Of a stretch of 64,000 nucleotides of DNA, positions 1 through 13,264 are shown one piece after another (within the stretch, counting starts at the first letter, position 1; every line of letters begins with the position of its first letter). A program made the translations under genes and the position numbers. Source of the stretch: Metaphire vulgaris (taxonomy: Eukaryota; Annelida; Clitellata; Crassiclitellata; Megascolecidae); assembly GCA_018105865.1 (NCBI GenBank), contig CM030870.1, positions 6,487,120 to 6,551,119 on the forward strand, in the 5' to 3' direction. The notes under the pieces are model-generated. The model was given only the letters and a program-made list of their open reading frames with translations. It made no database searches and was not told where the DNA came from.

Positions 1-460
1 ACGTTCCAATTTTGAGCTTTTTCTGTGTTCCACAGGGATTTCGCTTGTTGACGACCTTGGGAGCCCTGTTACTCCCACTGCCGGACGCGACTCCACCAAC
101 TAAGTCAGTGGCTCCGTTAACGTCGTTCGCTGATTTCTCTTTTACTGGATACATTTGCACTAGGGATGTTAGTCAGGTGGGTTCCCAGTTCCTTCCCTGC
201 GGTGTTTTTCTGGAGACACCATCTCTTTGTCTAAGCGCTCGCCGCAGAGTTTAGCCTGCTCTTGGGCAGTTTTCCGGGGGGTACCACGAGGAGGTACTGC
301 GGCGAGCTTTCGTACGAGAGGCTATACCAACCGAGAGGTCTTCTACTCGTCAGAGCTGCCTCTCCTTTCACCCCCGTAAGGGCTAGTTGGTGATCGATTT
401 GTCCTCGGTCTCTAGGACCTCTTCATCGATACTTGGACGCATCGCACGATTATCCCCCCA

Positions 461-498
461 TATATCGTCCATTTACATTATGGTAAATGGACGATATA
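461..498. repeat. Perfect inverted repeat at the LINE 5' edge
   Basis: Two 16-base arms (tatatcgtccatttac and its exact complement) are separated by 6 bases. The right arm is LINE coding sequence, reading into the end of the endonuclease domain. The left arm is an inverted copy of the same bases, as can arise by twin priming or template switching when a LINE inserts. No other function is visible. Confidence 0.85.
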
Positions 499-2715
499 GA
501 AACTGTGTAAAAAAATGCGAGAGCTTACCCGGGAGCAGATGCAGACACAGATCACAACTTGGTAGTAATGAAGGTGAGAATACAACTGAAATACATAAAC
601 AAGAGAAAACAATTAAATCTACAATGGGATAGGGATAAAATCAAAGAAAAGGCAACAGAAATTGCGGGGAAGATCGAAAAACAAGTGACGACAACAAACA
701 CAGGAGGGACAACAGAAGAAAGATGGGAAAAACTAAAAGCTGTGGTAGTAAGAGAACTGGAGCAAGAAGTAGGAAGGAAGAAAAGAAGGAAAGCTAAAAA
801 GCCATGGGTGACAAATGAAATGATAGAAGACATGGAGCAGAGAAGAAAATGGAAGAAGCAGAACACAGAATATGCAAAAAAGAATATAGGAGACTAAATA
901 ACCAGCTGCGAAGATCGACAGAAAAGGCGAAAGAGAAATGGTGGGAGAATAAATGTCAAGAAATAGAAAAGTTACAAGGACAAGGGAAACATGATCAAGT
1001 ATATAAGGAAGTAAAAGATTTAACAAAAAAGAAGGTATGCAAGGGAGCAGGGCGGGTATTAAAGACAAACAAGGAAATACACTCACAACTCAACGAGAAG
1101 TGGAAGAGAGATGGAGAGAATATATAGAAGAATTATACCTGAAAGACGGCAAACCAACGGAACTCGATATAGAGGAACAGCAAACAGTTGAAAGCGAAGA
1201 ACTAGGACCAGGACTGATGAAAGAAGAAATTCTGAATGCATTAGAAGAGATGAAAAACAACAAAGCAGAAGGAGTGGACCACATACCAGCAGAAGCAATA
1301 AAGATACTAGGAGAGAATGCAACAAACGAACTGGTCGAAATCTGCCAACAAATCTATATGACAGGAGAATGGCCGAACGATTTTCTACAATCAATAATGA
1401 TTCCGATTAAAAAGAAAGTAAATGCAATGGAATGCGAGGACCATAGAACTATCAGTCTATTATGCCATGCGGCGAAGATAATACTCAAGGTCATTACAAA
1501 AGAGTACAAGCGAAAACAGATGTAATAGGATTCCTTGAGAGGATCAGTTTGGGTTTCGGAAGGGGAAAGGAACACGGGATGCAATCGGATGCTTAAGAAT
1601 GCTAAGTGAGAGAAGACTTCAAAATGGAAAAAATATCTATATATGCTTCGTGGATTACGAAAAAGCGTTTGACAGAGTAGACTGGAGGATTTTGATGAGA
1701 GCACTGAAAAGGGTGGGAGTGGATTGGAGAGACAGAAGACTGATAGCAAACCTATACCTTGGACAGTCAGTGAAGGTGAGAATAGAGGGAGAACTGAGTG
1801 AATCGTGCATGATTGGCAGAGGAGTAAGGCAGGGATGTCCACTGTCACCGCTGCTGTTTAACATATACATCGAAGAATTAGTACAAGAGGCGATGGAAAA
1901 TACAGATAAGGGAGTTAAAGTTGGAGGAGTACTACTAAAGGCGCTGCGCTTCGCAGACGATCAGGCCATGCTAGCAAGCAATCAAAAAGGGCTTCAGGAA
2001 GTAATGGATAAACTGATACAAGTGTCAGAAAATTATGGAATGAGAATCAATACAAAAAGACTAAAGTTATGGTAATAAGTAAAAAGAAGGAACGAGAGTG
2101 GAAATAAAGGTTTACGGACAGATCATAGAGCAAGTGAAGGAATTTAGCTATCTAGGAAGTCTGATAACAACCGATGCCAGATGCAATAAAGAGATAAGAA
2201 GACGTATAGCAATAGCAAAAGAAGCTTTTTACAAGAGAAAGGAGCTGATGCAAAGTAAACTAAAACTAAACCTAAAAAGAGACTGGTAAAAACATTGATA
2301 TGGAGTGTGGCGTTGTATGGGGCGGAGACGTGGACAATGAGAAAGGAAGATATAAAACGATTAGAGGCTTTTGAAATGTGGATTTGGAGGAAAATGCTAA
2401 AAGTAAAATACACAGAGCATAAGACAAACGAGGAAGTCATGAAGGAGATAGAAGAAGAAAGAAGCCTGATAGATACAATCCGGAAAAGGCAGAGAAATTG
2501 GATGGGACATGTCCTCCGGCATGACTCTTTACTAAGAACAATAATCGAAGGAAAAATAGAGGGAAAGAGAGTGAGAGGTAGACCGAGAAAGATGATGTTG
2601 GAGTGGATGATGAATAAAGGATATCAGGAACTCAAAGAAGAAGCAAGCAATCGATCGGAGTGGAATAACTGGATACCTGGACCTGTCGAGAGACAGAAAC
2701 ACTGATGATGATATA
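483..2715 (+). mobile_element. Decayed non-LTR retrotransposon (LINE), 5'-truncated
   Basis: The sequence reads, across several frames, the end of an apurinic endonuclease (AYPGAD then DHNLV near 510-560), a basic linker (560-1130), and a reverse transcriptase. The RT motifs include YEKAFDRVDW near 1650, GVRQGCPLSPLLFN near 1825 and FADDQ near 1950. The C-terminal region has YGAETW near 2318, WMGHVLRHD near 2500 and RGRPRK near 2575. At least five frame changes and a stop near 1525 make it inactive. It ends at a short TGATGATGAT tail running into (TA)n. The family is the endonuclease-RT type common in invertebrates; I cannot place the clade firmly. Confidence 0.92.
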
Positions 2716-2890
2716 TATATATATATATATATATATACTGCCATCGGTAGGCCTACTTAGTTCCCCCGAGGGACTTGTTAAAAAGTGTCCGGAGAAGATA
2801 AATATATATATAAAGATAAAAGATATAATATATATAATACTGTATATATAATAATATATATAATAAAAGATATAAGATATACTATAAGAT

Positions 2891-2965
<75 letters not shown>
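2716..2965. repeat. (TA)n microsatellites
   Basis: Two long (TA)n runs, about 2709-2740 and 2896-2965, are separated by degenerate AT-rich sequence. The first grows directly from the LINE tail. Confidence 0.95.
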
Positions 2966-2966
<1 letters not shown>

Positions 2967-4471
2967 CTAGGGTCTGAAATTGATTACTTAACCAATGGCG
3001 GTTTCAATAGAACTCTTGGTTGTGGGGGGGGGTGCAATGAATTTCTAGGAAGATCCCGCCAAATGTCAAAGGAATTAAATGTAAACGGTGTAGAAGAAAT
3101 CTGTAGATTTTATTTATAAAATATAATGATTTTAGATTTTTTATTATGCAGATTTTATTTATAAAATATAATGCTCGGAATTGACAATGTAGGCCCTATA
3201 AAAGCCATTTTAGTATGGCTGTAACAAAGTCATAGTGCAAAATCGAGTTTTCTATTGCTGGAAGCGAATTTCTCGATAACATTGTCTATGGATATGTCCA
3301 ATTGTCCATATCTTTGTGGACATACATCAAGGCTAATCCGTTTAGACGATCATCTTCCATTGAATACGCATTTTCTGGTGGGCCAGTGGGGGAGGTGCAT
3401 CTCCAGTCGTCCCCGACGTGGAACCGTCCCTGAATATAACCGATTGAAGCGAACCAGTGGCGTAGCCAGAGTTACAGAATCGGGGAAGGGGGCGGCACAT
3501 CGGGAAATTTAAGAGTGAAAAAGAAGTCTACAAGGGAAAAACGTCATCTAGGAGTTCTTGGCAAAATGACTACGAATGTATATAGGCCCAGTATGGGCCG
3601 CCGAGAGGGGGCAGGGGGTATATGCACAGGGGCCCGGCGGTCGGGGGAGGCCCACGATGAATACGTATAATTAACAAAAATATGAATAATAAGTTAATAA
3701 CACTAAAGTAGAGGGGGCCCGGCGTGAAAAGGTTGACGAGAAAAAAAAGTCATCAGCTAATTTTAAGATGTAAAAGAGAAGAGGATGACAAACAAAAAAG
3801 GTCGTCAGGTAATTTTAAGACGTAAGGCTGACAAGCAAAACAAGGTCGTCAAGAAATTTTATTCTGCACAGTGGCCCGGAATTTCTCTCGGCGGGCCAGA
3901 TCAGACCAACCTCTGACAAATTTCTCAACGGTTTTGCGCAAATTTCTCGATCCCGGGCAGAATAGGGGGGGGGGCTGCTCCTCCGTGGCTTTCAATGTAC
4001 GAGAAAATCATTGAACTTCTATAGCGCCATTTTAGTAATGCTGTTGACATCAGTCTCGATGGTCGACCCTTAGTTTTGTCGAAGCTTCAACTGATGTTCG
4101 CCAGGTGGCGATAGTGACACTTGGAACCGTCATCTCATATCCCGCATGTAAACAGGGGCGGCGCTGGGTTTTGTTGGCTAGGCGGGTCTAATGCAATCTA
4201 CACAACCAGGACCCGGCTCAGACTACCCTCCTCCATCACCCCGCCCCCAAATCAAAATTTCTCTGCCACACCCCTGACATGGAATTTAATATTTCTTGAT
4301 TATATATATCATGAAAATATCGAATTCATCGCAAGTTTTACTTTACAGTAACTCAACAAAATGCCGATGTAACAGAAGCCTAATATTTTAATTCTGCTTC
4401 AAATAATTCAGACTCCAGACAAACAGTACAACGTGTTTCAGAGAAATTTGAGGAAACTTGTAACATCAGTA

Positions 4472-4650
4472 TACAGTAGAACCTCGTTATATCGAACTCG
4501 CTTATATCGAAATCACGTTTATATCGAAGTTTGAGCGCCGGTCCTGCCAAAACAGTGTTAATGATACAGGAATCGGATATATCGAACCTCGGCTATATCG
4601 AAGTATTTATCACGGTCCCTTGAACTTCGATATAACGAGGTTCTACTGTA
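4472..4650. mobile_element. pogo/Tc1-like MITE with TA target site
   Basis: The ends are TACAGTAGAACCTCGTTATA and its near-exact inverse, flanked by TA on both sides. The interior contains repeated TATATCGAA words. It codes for nothing. Related copies with the same CAGTAGAAC/GACTT-type ends occur near 52.0 and 63.3 kb. Confidence 0.85.
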
Positions 4651-5230
4651 TTTTCACACTTCAATGAGAGAAACCCCGACCGAATCCACAAGAAATGCAA
4701 ATCTTCCAATAACCACGTACATCCAAAGGCAAGCGATGCTTATGCGCGTATATACAAACCTATGTACATCATATATAAATATGCAAGAATTGTAAACAGA
4801 TTGGTACTAAGAGACTGTACGTTGTTTCGAAAACCTTAGAAATTTGGCTATTTCCCAACCTTTTAGGCACAAAACCACATTACATGCACAAGTTAAGTCT
4901 GAACTCATTTTAAAATCTATAACAATTTTATAAATTAGACATGTAAAATTAGTCTAACTGGAACTTCCTAAAGACTTGGTTTTAATGCAGTTGAGTTGAA
5001 ATTTATTAGTTAATGACACGTCAGGCATGGGCAACCTCAGAAAATTTTCCACGGGGCGGGTGCAAAACAAGGTCTTGTGGTGAAAGAAATTACCCCCTTG
5101 TACCCCCTTCCGGACGCCCATGTAATCAGGGCAATAAAAACTGAAAAAATATACGGAAAAGCAAACATTACTGGGCAAAAACATCAAAGAAATGAGAGTT
5201 TATAGTTAAGCCTTACTGCATTGAGTTTGC

Positions 5231-5231
5231 T

Positions 5232-5265
<34 letters not shown>
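5231..5265. repeat. (AATC)n microsatellite
   Basis: About nine units of AATC. Similar (AATC)n runs elsewhere in the window sit beside a GCGCCATTTTAGTAATG-like SINE end, so this is probably a retroposon tail. Confidence 0.9.
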
Positions 5266-6257
5266 TTATCAATTTATTATCAATTACTATCAATTTATTA
5301 TGTCTGTTTCCCATCAAAGCAGGAAGAATTATTAAGCGGATTTGGAGTTTCATAACAGCAAGCAAATGCACAGCATGATCATGGTACAGTATAACTAAAG
5401 CTATAAGTAAATTTAACAAGCAAAAATTGAATCAGTTAATGAAATGTGTTGCGAGAAGAAAATTCTATATTTCAATTCATCAAAAATTCTGAACCTGAAC
5501 AATAAATGCAAAATTAAAGCAAATTTTGTCTAAAACAAGATTCAATTCAAACAAGAACCGATACATCCTATGACAACATGGTAAAATAACTTCAAAATAA
5601 CACTGACCTAATAATGTCGTAATGTCATGGAAGTCAAAACACGCCACCCTAAATACATGAAGTGGATTCCTAGGTTCGGGACACGTCTACAGTTTGGCTT
5701 TGCAAATTAAAATCTCAGCTACCATAAACTACCACATTTCTCAGAAACCATCACGAGAAAATATCTTAATAAAAGAAGTTTCAAGAAGAACAAAGAACAA
5801 AAAAAAAGATTCTTCGACAACTTGGAAATATTTTGCCTGAAAAACTGCGACGGAAGATTGAATCACAATAAAAACCTTTGAGCCACTGTGCATTCCAGTA
5901 GGTAATGGGTCTTCCACAGTTCCTCATCTGGTTTTTTAAAATAAATATGAAATACACATTTTTCTGTACACAGAATACACACATGAGACACCAAGAGGTG
6001 CCTTATGCAATTAATTTTCAAGTTGAACAATCATAATTCAGGTATGGTTAATCTCAAAAAATATAATCAAAATCGTTAACATTATTTTACGATAACAAAA
6101 TACAAACCGATCCATTCTAAAAGGGTCAAGAACTGCAAAGCAATTTATAGACAACAATGGAATAGCCACGGGAGGGGGCAACCGGCACCCTATATATTAA
6201 TTTTGGCAAAGCCATTAAGTAGTTTCGGGGTGGGGTAGGTAGTACGATGAGAACGTA

Positions 6258-6339
6258 TTAACCCCTTAATCGGGTGCGACGGCTCAGAGCCGTCCAGTTT
6301 ACATTGAGTTACAGATTTATTCCCCAGTTAAGGGGTTAA
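6258..6339 (+). mobile_element. TTAA-MITE, subfamily C
   Basis: TTAA-flanked palindrome with ends AACCCCTTAA and TTAAGGGGTT. This copy carries a unique internal hairpin, GACGGCTC-A-GAGCCGTC, followed by the family-wide core TTTACATTGAGTTACA. It is 82 bp and non-coding. Confidence 0.9.
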
Positions 6340-6589
6340 AGAAGTTCAAAGCACTGACGCTTGACTCATTTTATTCTGGTCAAGATAGTTTTCACCTGAA
6401 AATGTGGATGACCCCCCCTATTCTGGAATCCTGGCTATGCCACTGGTAGACATTATAAAAGATGAAAAACAACTAAATATTTGAAAAATAAATAACATGA
6501 CATAAGACTTAAAGGAGAATTACAAAAAAATAAATGCCACCTTTGAGTCTTCGGTGCCTTATTGCCAAATCTTACAAACAGGGAGTATT

Positions 6590-6595
6590 TTTATT
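6590..6595 (-). terminator. Candidate polyadenylation signal for the nuclear receptor
   Basis: AATAAA on the minus strand, about 1.1 kb beyond the receptor stop codon. Other AATAAA matches exist nearby, so this assignment is tentative. Confidence 0.3.
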
Positions 6596-7708
6596 GCTTA
6601 GTCATATTCTATGGTTAGTTTTTTTATTTTAAGATGGCAGGCAAATCATTATCATTGCTTGAAATTCTACTCTGACTTTAAAATAATGATGAAAAGAAAC
6701 AAAGAACTGGAATTGTTTAAGGACAACAAAATAAGAAATGGCTAATGAATATTATACTTCTCAAAAACGGAATAGATTTGGCCTTTGGGGTGAACGCGTC
6801 AAAACAAGAATCGTTCCTAGGATCAGAAAATAAGTGGGCTGATTCTCACCCCCCCGAAGCAAACTTCTCCATGTTGTTTTTAACTGATCTGTGGTACAGC
6901 AACCACCAAATTCACCCATTATTTATGCCTACAGTAATTTTCAATGGAAACTGTCCAAGTGTCAACATAAACAGAAGCTTACAACAATGATAACAAACAC
7001 AGTTGGCTCTATACGATCAAGGCAATAACAGCAAATCAAGGCTTATTCAGGAAAGCATATAGCTAGAGGCAATCCACAACAAGTTCACACCGGGTTAAGC
7101 TTTCAAATGCACGGCAACAGTCAAAGTTATATCGTCAATGGCAAATTCAATGCACCGCACCAAAATAAGGCAGTGAACTGATGATGTTATCGCATATAAA
7201 ATATATAGTAGTTACGGTAACATGAAAAGTTAAAATAGCACATAAAACATGAAAACATAAATGTTATATTTACGTTCATATCCAAGATGTCTCCTGATTT
7301 TATAATCAAACATATTTAAATGATAATTACAGTCAAACATGTTTAAATGCCCTTTTCATATACGATCGAGGGTCACCGTTCAAGCAAACGTGAGAATCAC
7401 TGAATGTTACACATGTGATTAGCTCCTGGAAAGTGACATTAATACAGTTTGACTGTAGGTGATTGCTCCAACACCGTAAAACCAATGAAAGAATGTGAAA
7501 GATGTAACTATCTGCCACCGGATTGATTTGCGGATACTGACTGGAGTGATCCACGCGGAAATTTCACCGTACTAAAGCACCGATCATCGACAGATCCTCA
7601 ACAGCAGTACTTGGGATAATCCAACACCGGTCGAAATGCCAACAACAACGGATTCGCACGCAGTCACTAGGGTGGATAAGTAAATGTACGGCGATCGTTG
7701 CAATCAAA

Positions 7709-10700
7709 TCACACCCCGATGTCGAAGATCTCGATGATCAGCGGTTCGAGCTGATCAATCTGCATGTTCAGCAGCATGGCCGTGTGCTTTTCGTTCATGT
7801 CACGAATGTCTGCGAGCCGCTGCAAAAGGCGAGGAAGCATGAGGGGTTCGTACGGATAGTTCAGCTGGACGTACTCCTGCAGGATGTTGGCGTACTCCTC
7901 CTGAGCCTTGGATACGATCGGGATGCTCTTCGGGTTCGCTCGGTCGGGCGAGAACACAGTCATTACGATGAGCAGCATGAGAATAACGTTGTCGTTGTGC
8001 GTTGAGCGGAGTAGCTTCATGACGAAGTTGTGGTAATACTGAAGGAAAATCATGCTTTCTGGTGGACCGTGTTTGAAGCACGATGCCGACAGGGTGTGGT
8101 CCTTTCCCTCTTTGTTTACCTGACATACGGGCAAAAAAAAATCCAACGCTTTTATTTTTTCATGAATTTTAAAATAAAACAAAACAAAAATACTGACAAT
8201 TTTATGCAAAGTTTAGTACACTTTTCAAAATTTGAGCCATTAAACTGGAAAACTATAATCTGCATATGCTTATAAAATTATCACAATTGGAAATCACGAG
8301 TTCATAATGAAACGCGTAATCAGCTGTTCATAGCTAATCTCATGGCTACATTAAAGCAAATATCCTGCATACTCACTTACTTACAGATATTTCAAAACCA
8401 AACCTTATCTATTCATAAATTCGGTTAAATTAAATATTTGATTTAATACCAATAAACTGCACTCACTGACTCACTGACCGACTGACTGACCGACCTACCC
8501 ACCCACCCAAAACCCACCCACCCACCCACCCACTCCAATCGAAGAGATGAGCTGATGAGAAGAGAGTACCTGTACCTGCCAACTGAGCGTACTGGAATTG
8601 AACATTTTCGCCGAGCGCAAAATGAGCACTTCAACCACCGCACCCTTGAGCAGTGAGATCTGGTCCATCTGGTCGAGACTTCGGAACACCGTTAGGCGCT
8701 TCGCCATCTTGACGAGCCGTTTCACCGACGTGTCGGCCATGTTGAGGAACTCGACGTTCGACGGCGCGTCGACCGGCTGACGCTCCATCGGCTTGTCGAA
8801 GGACGCGTGGAACGACCGCACGACCTCGAGCAGCATGCCGCGGGACCACGGCGACATGTTCTCGACGCTGCTCGGGTCGACCGTCGACGCGATCACGTGG
8901 GTCATCGCGGGCAGCGATTGGTCGGGCCCGGTGCTCGAGTCGAGCGCCTGCGGCGGCGGCGGCGCGGTCGCCGACGCACCCTCGTGCGCCGCCGCGGAGA
9001 CGCAGTGGCTCTGAGACACGGACGGGTCGCCGGTCCGGGTCGAGGTGTTGCCGCTGCTGGTGGATCGTCGGATGCGGTTTTCCTGGATCTTGTGGCAGCG
9101 CTGTTGCTTCTGTTGCTCACCTGAAAACATAGCGACTGATCCAGTCTTTTTCTGAAGCGCCTCATGTTCTGTTGTCAAACATTAATTTCAACGAGTAAGT
9201 CAGTCACCTGCTTCATCTCAATCGTCTGTTCATTATTCTAAGTTAAGGAAAACCGACAATCACCAGTCTTGTTCTTATGCACCAAATACACACACACACA
9301 CACACACACAATCTTAAAATACCATTCTTAAAAAATCTATGTATCTTAAGCACATGCAGTACTTTACATACAGTAAAACTTTACTTAAAACTTTTTGTAC
9401 CCAAAAAGAAAGCAACTGGAGAAGATGGAATTTGCGGAACTTATACAAAAAACGGCCGGTAGGATATGAAATAATCACAGAGCTAATAAACATAATATAC
9501 AAAACAGGAGACATACTGGAGGATTTCTTAAAATGCATATTCGTCCCAATCCCAAAGATAAACAAAGCACAAGACTTCCTGGATATAAGCTTGATATCGC
9601 ATGCATCTAAAATCTTACTACAAGTAATAAAGAACAGAATCACATTAGCAGAATCAATATTATCAGAAAATCAACTGGGCTTCAGAAAAGGTAAAGGAAC
9701 CAGAGATCCAGTCTTTTCTTTGAAAAACGCCCAAAAATGGGAAAGAAATTACACATATGCATCATTGATTATAAAAAGCATTGTAAATCAAAAAGCTATT
9801 GGAGACACTAAAGTGGGCAGGAATACCAGAACTGGAGCAAAATTTAATCTGTAACTTATACTGGAATGAATACACCCGAGAAGATACAAATAAAAAAGGA
9901 GTCAGACAAGGATGCATACTATCCCTTTACTATTTAACCTATATACAGAGCTATTAATAAAAGAAGCATTATTCAATGGAACAATCTATAACATACTCAG
10001 ATATGTGATACGGTAATCTTTGCAGAAAAGAGGAAGACCTCCAACTCATAATTAACAAGAAAAAATTAACAGAAAGAAAACAAAAACGATCAAACACAAA
10101 AATCCTGTTGGAACAAGTTAGTTTCACAGAGAATGGAAGATGCAAATAAACGCACACAAAGAAGCAAACAAAAAGAATTACACAGACCAAGCACTAAAAC
10201 TCTTAAAATATCACATTCTCCTGCGAATGCTGGACTAAAAAAGTTGAAAAATAAAATACAGGCCTTTGAAATGTATCTTAGAAGAATCTTGAAAATTAGC
10301 TGGCAAGAGAGAATAACAAATGAAGAGGTAAAAGAAAATTGGAGAAAAGAGACAACTCCTGACAGAAATTATAAACAGGAAAACTCAGTATGCTGGACAC
10401 ATAATGCGGGGTTCAAGCACAGAACAAGCAAAAGTCCTATTAGAGGGCAGATATGAGGGAAACAGGGCCAGAGGAAGACCTAGAAGAGACTGGCTGGACG
10501 ACGTTAAGGAACACATACAGGAAAAGAACTACGGAAGACTAAAAAGGATTGCTGAAGACAGAACGAAGTGGAAACAACTCATGACCGTCAACCTTCAGAT
10601 ATGAAGAAGACACATGATGATGATGATGAAACCTTCATTAACATGGACTCGAGTAACACAAGGACCGCTTGAATTGGTCTGGCAACAATCTATTGGTTTC

Positions 10701-12274
10701 ATTGCATTCAGTTAATATTGACTTTACCCTCTGAAGATAGCATTAATGTGGTTTTACTGTAAATGCATGCATGTATCATCCACAAAACAAGCAAAGCACA
10801 GCATCGATTTCCAACACAAATTTCCGATATCTTTCTGATCCACACTTGAATTCATTAATAATTCTGTTTAAGATCAACCATGCCTAATAACTGGCAAATT
10901 CTCCATTAATGCACCAGCTGGATATCTGCTGCATATTACCACTCTCATTTAACCCCTTAACTGGGGATCCCGGATATATCCGTCCATTTTACATCGAGTT
11001 ACAGTTAAATACACGGTTAAGGGGTTAAATTAGTGTGTATTATCTTTCTCACACTACACATGCAGCAACATTACCATGTCTTTCTCACATTGCATATATA
11101 GCAAATAAATTGTCTTTCTTACAACTATGAATGGAGCAATATTATCTTTCTTACACCACATATCACTATGAGTATTCTTTTAGTGTGAAAGTTTATCAAT
11201 TTGTGTGAAAATTTATCAATGTTTCTTACTCAATATTAGTTCCCTTTTCATCCCGATTTTAAAACACTTTTGAAGTCGGCAGCGCTTGCAGTAGGATCTA
11301 GACTCAACAGTGACAACACACGTCCCGTTACATCGACCTTTGATATCCTGTGACATCCAAAACATTTCTAAATAATCTACACACTTGCCAGAATTTCTGC
11401 TTAACTCGCAATGTAATGTAATAAAGGATTCATATAGCACTTCTATATTACTACTCAGAGGCGCTCCCAGCTTTAGAGTCGCTTGCTAAAAAATGAGACT
11501 TTAGTATTTACAATTTATACTCGATATTAGTATTATTATATTAATAGTATTTGACTGTAGTAATGAGTAAAACATATGTCAAATACAGTAATGGAACAGT
11601 ATTATTACATTAATAGTATTTGACTGTAGCAATGAGTAAAACATATGTCAAATACAGTAATGGAACAGTATTTGACTGTAGCAATACAAATAGTAAAACA
11701 TATGTCAAATACAGTAATGGAACAGTATTATTATATTAATAGTATTTGACTGTAGCAATGAATAAAACATATGTCAAATACAGTAATGGAACAGTGGCGT
11801 AGCCAAGGGGTGGGGGGATTAACCCCTTAGCTTTTCTCAGCTTACCCAAAGAGGAAGTTTTGGGGGTTAGAACCCCCCTTGGCTCGACAAAAAATTAGCT
11901 GACGACCTTTTTTTGGAACCATGATGACGATGACCTTTATTTGCTTGTGAGTATTTTTCGAAGTTGGGAATCATGTGAATGGGAACCATAACCTCCCTCT
12001 TCAGAAATTCCTGGCTACGCCACTGTAATGGAAAGGTGCTAAGCAGGAGAAAAATCGATGAAAGGAAGACCAAGGACGATGTAAATGATATTGGACAGGA
12101 TGATGATGATGATGATTATTATTATTTTTACCTCGACAATTTCTATAGCGCTATAACATAGCTAGGTGCCAAAAGCAAGAGCACTTTACATAAATGGAAA
12201 TGAAATGTTGAATAAATATGTCTTCAGCGCAACTGAGAACCGTTTCAAGGAAGTAGCGGATGTCACTGTGTCTG

Positions 12275-12331
<57 letters not shown>

Positions 12332-13231
12332 CAGAGAAGCACAGCCTTGGGAAACCTACACCGAAATCAAAGAGGCAAGACACAGAAAGGGACAGAATCA
12401 ATGGAACCCTGAACTCTGGACAGAGAACCTGATGCTGCTGCTGCTGCTGGTGATGATGATGTGTGGGTAATGACATTGATACACAATCCAGACCATGCAA
12501 CAACAATTGCACCAAATGATCTATTTCTGATTTCATAGGTCAACAAGTTCTGCACTCTTTGGACTCCAATTTAACTCATGGTCAAACATTCATTGGACGG
12601 GTCCACCATGTCAAGGCCACCTCAGCTCTTACTTGTCTCTACAGTCCACAGCAAGGCCTTTGCACCGTTTGCCTTCACCTCAACGAAACTAAGCAAATCG
12701 ACCTTGAGCAGTACTCGGATAGTTTGCCGCTAGGAAAAATAAAGCACAATGATGCGCTTGTTTGATAAAATCGTAAATGGAAATTTTATAGAAAATATAA
12801 TTAATCGGTAAAACGTAAAATTAAACAGGTCGTAGAGTTTCTTGAACGCATCTTTCTAACAAAAATATTCCAAAATTTTGCAAAAAACCCATTAAATTTT
12901 CCGAAAATGGACAAAATTAAAAGCACAAGCCATGTTGGCTCAAAATAACTGAGCAAACTTCATGTTAAAGACCTCTTCATACTCAAATCCATAATGCTCC
13001 TTTGAAGACTGTATATACCTTAAACCTAACCATAACAGGTGAAAATATACCTGGACAGCGAAGATCTGCCTAAAACTTATCACCTGTTTGAGCTTTATAA
13101 ACACATTTACTCTGTGCTGCAATCACAGGTACACAAACACCTGCACTTCACACCTGCACTTCACTTCACACCTGCCCTTCACTTCACACCTGCCCGTATA
13201 TGGAGAACTGAAAACAGCAAAGCACCTTAAT

Positions 13232-13264
<33 letters not shown>

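Larger units (their letters stand above)
2966..7708. other. Non-coding stretch, probable receptor 3' UTR at its right end
   Basis: No reading frame here resembles a protein. The stretch holds remnants of several MITE families: a left end CAGTGGCGTAGCCAG near 3455, a right end CCTGGCTATGCCACTG near 6430, and an inverted pair around GGGCCGCCGAGAG at about 3596-3898. A pogo-like MITE (4472-4650), an (AATC)n run (5231-5265) and a TTAA-MITE (6258-6339) are listed separately. The nuclear receptor stop is at 7709 on the minus strand, so its 3' UTR should occupy part of 6.6-7.7 kb; an AATAAA on the minus strand lies at 6590-6595. Confidence 0.6.

Noticed and set aside
12..254. 80-codon frame at the left edge
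   Set aside because: No recognisable domain; ends without a donor; lies just before a 5'-truncated LINE.
3455..6446. One 3-kb element bounded by the CAGTGGCGTAGCCAG and CTGGCTATGCCACTG ends
   Set aside because: No matching target duplication and no coherent interior; more likely remnants of two separate MITEs.
8807..9165. Arg/Pro-rich frames in other phases of receptor exon 3
   Set aside because: Shadows of the GC-rich hinge; the receptor frame is fixed by phase and the LBD signature.
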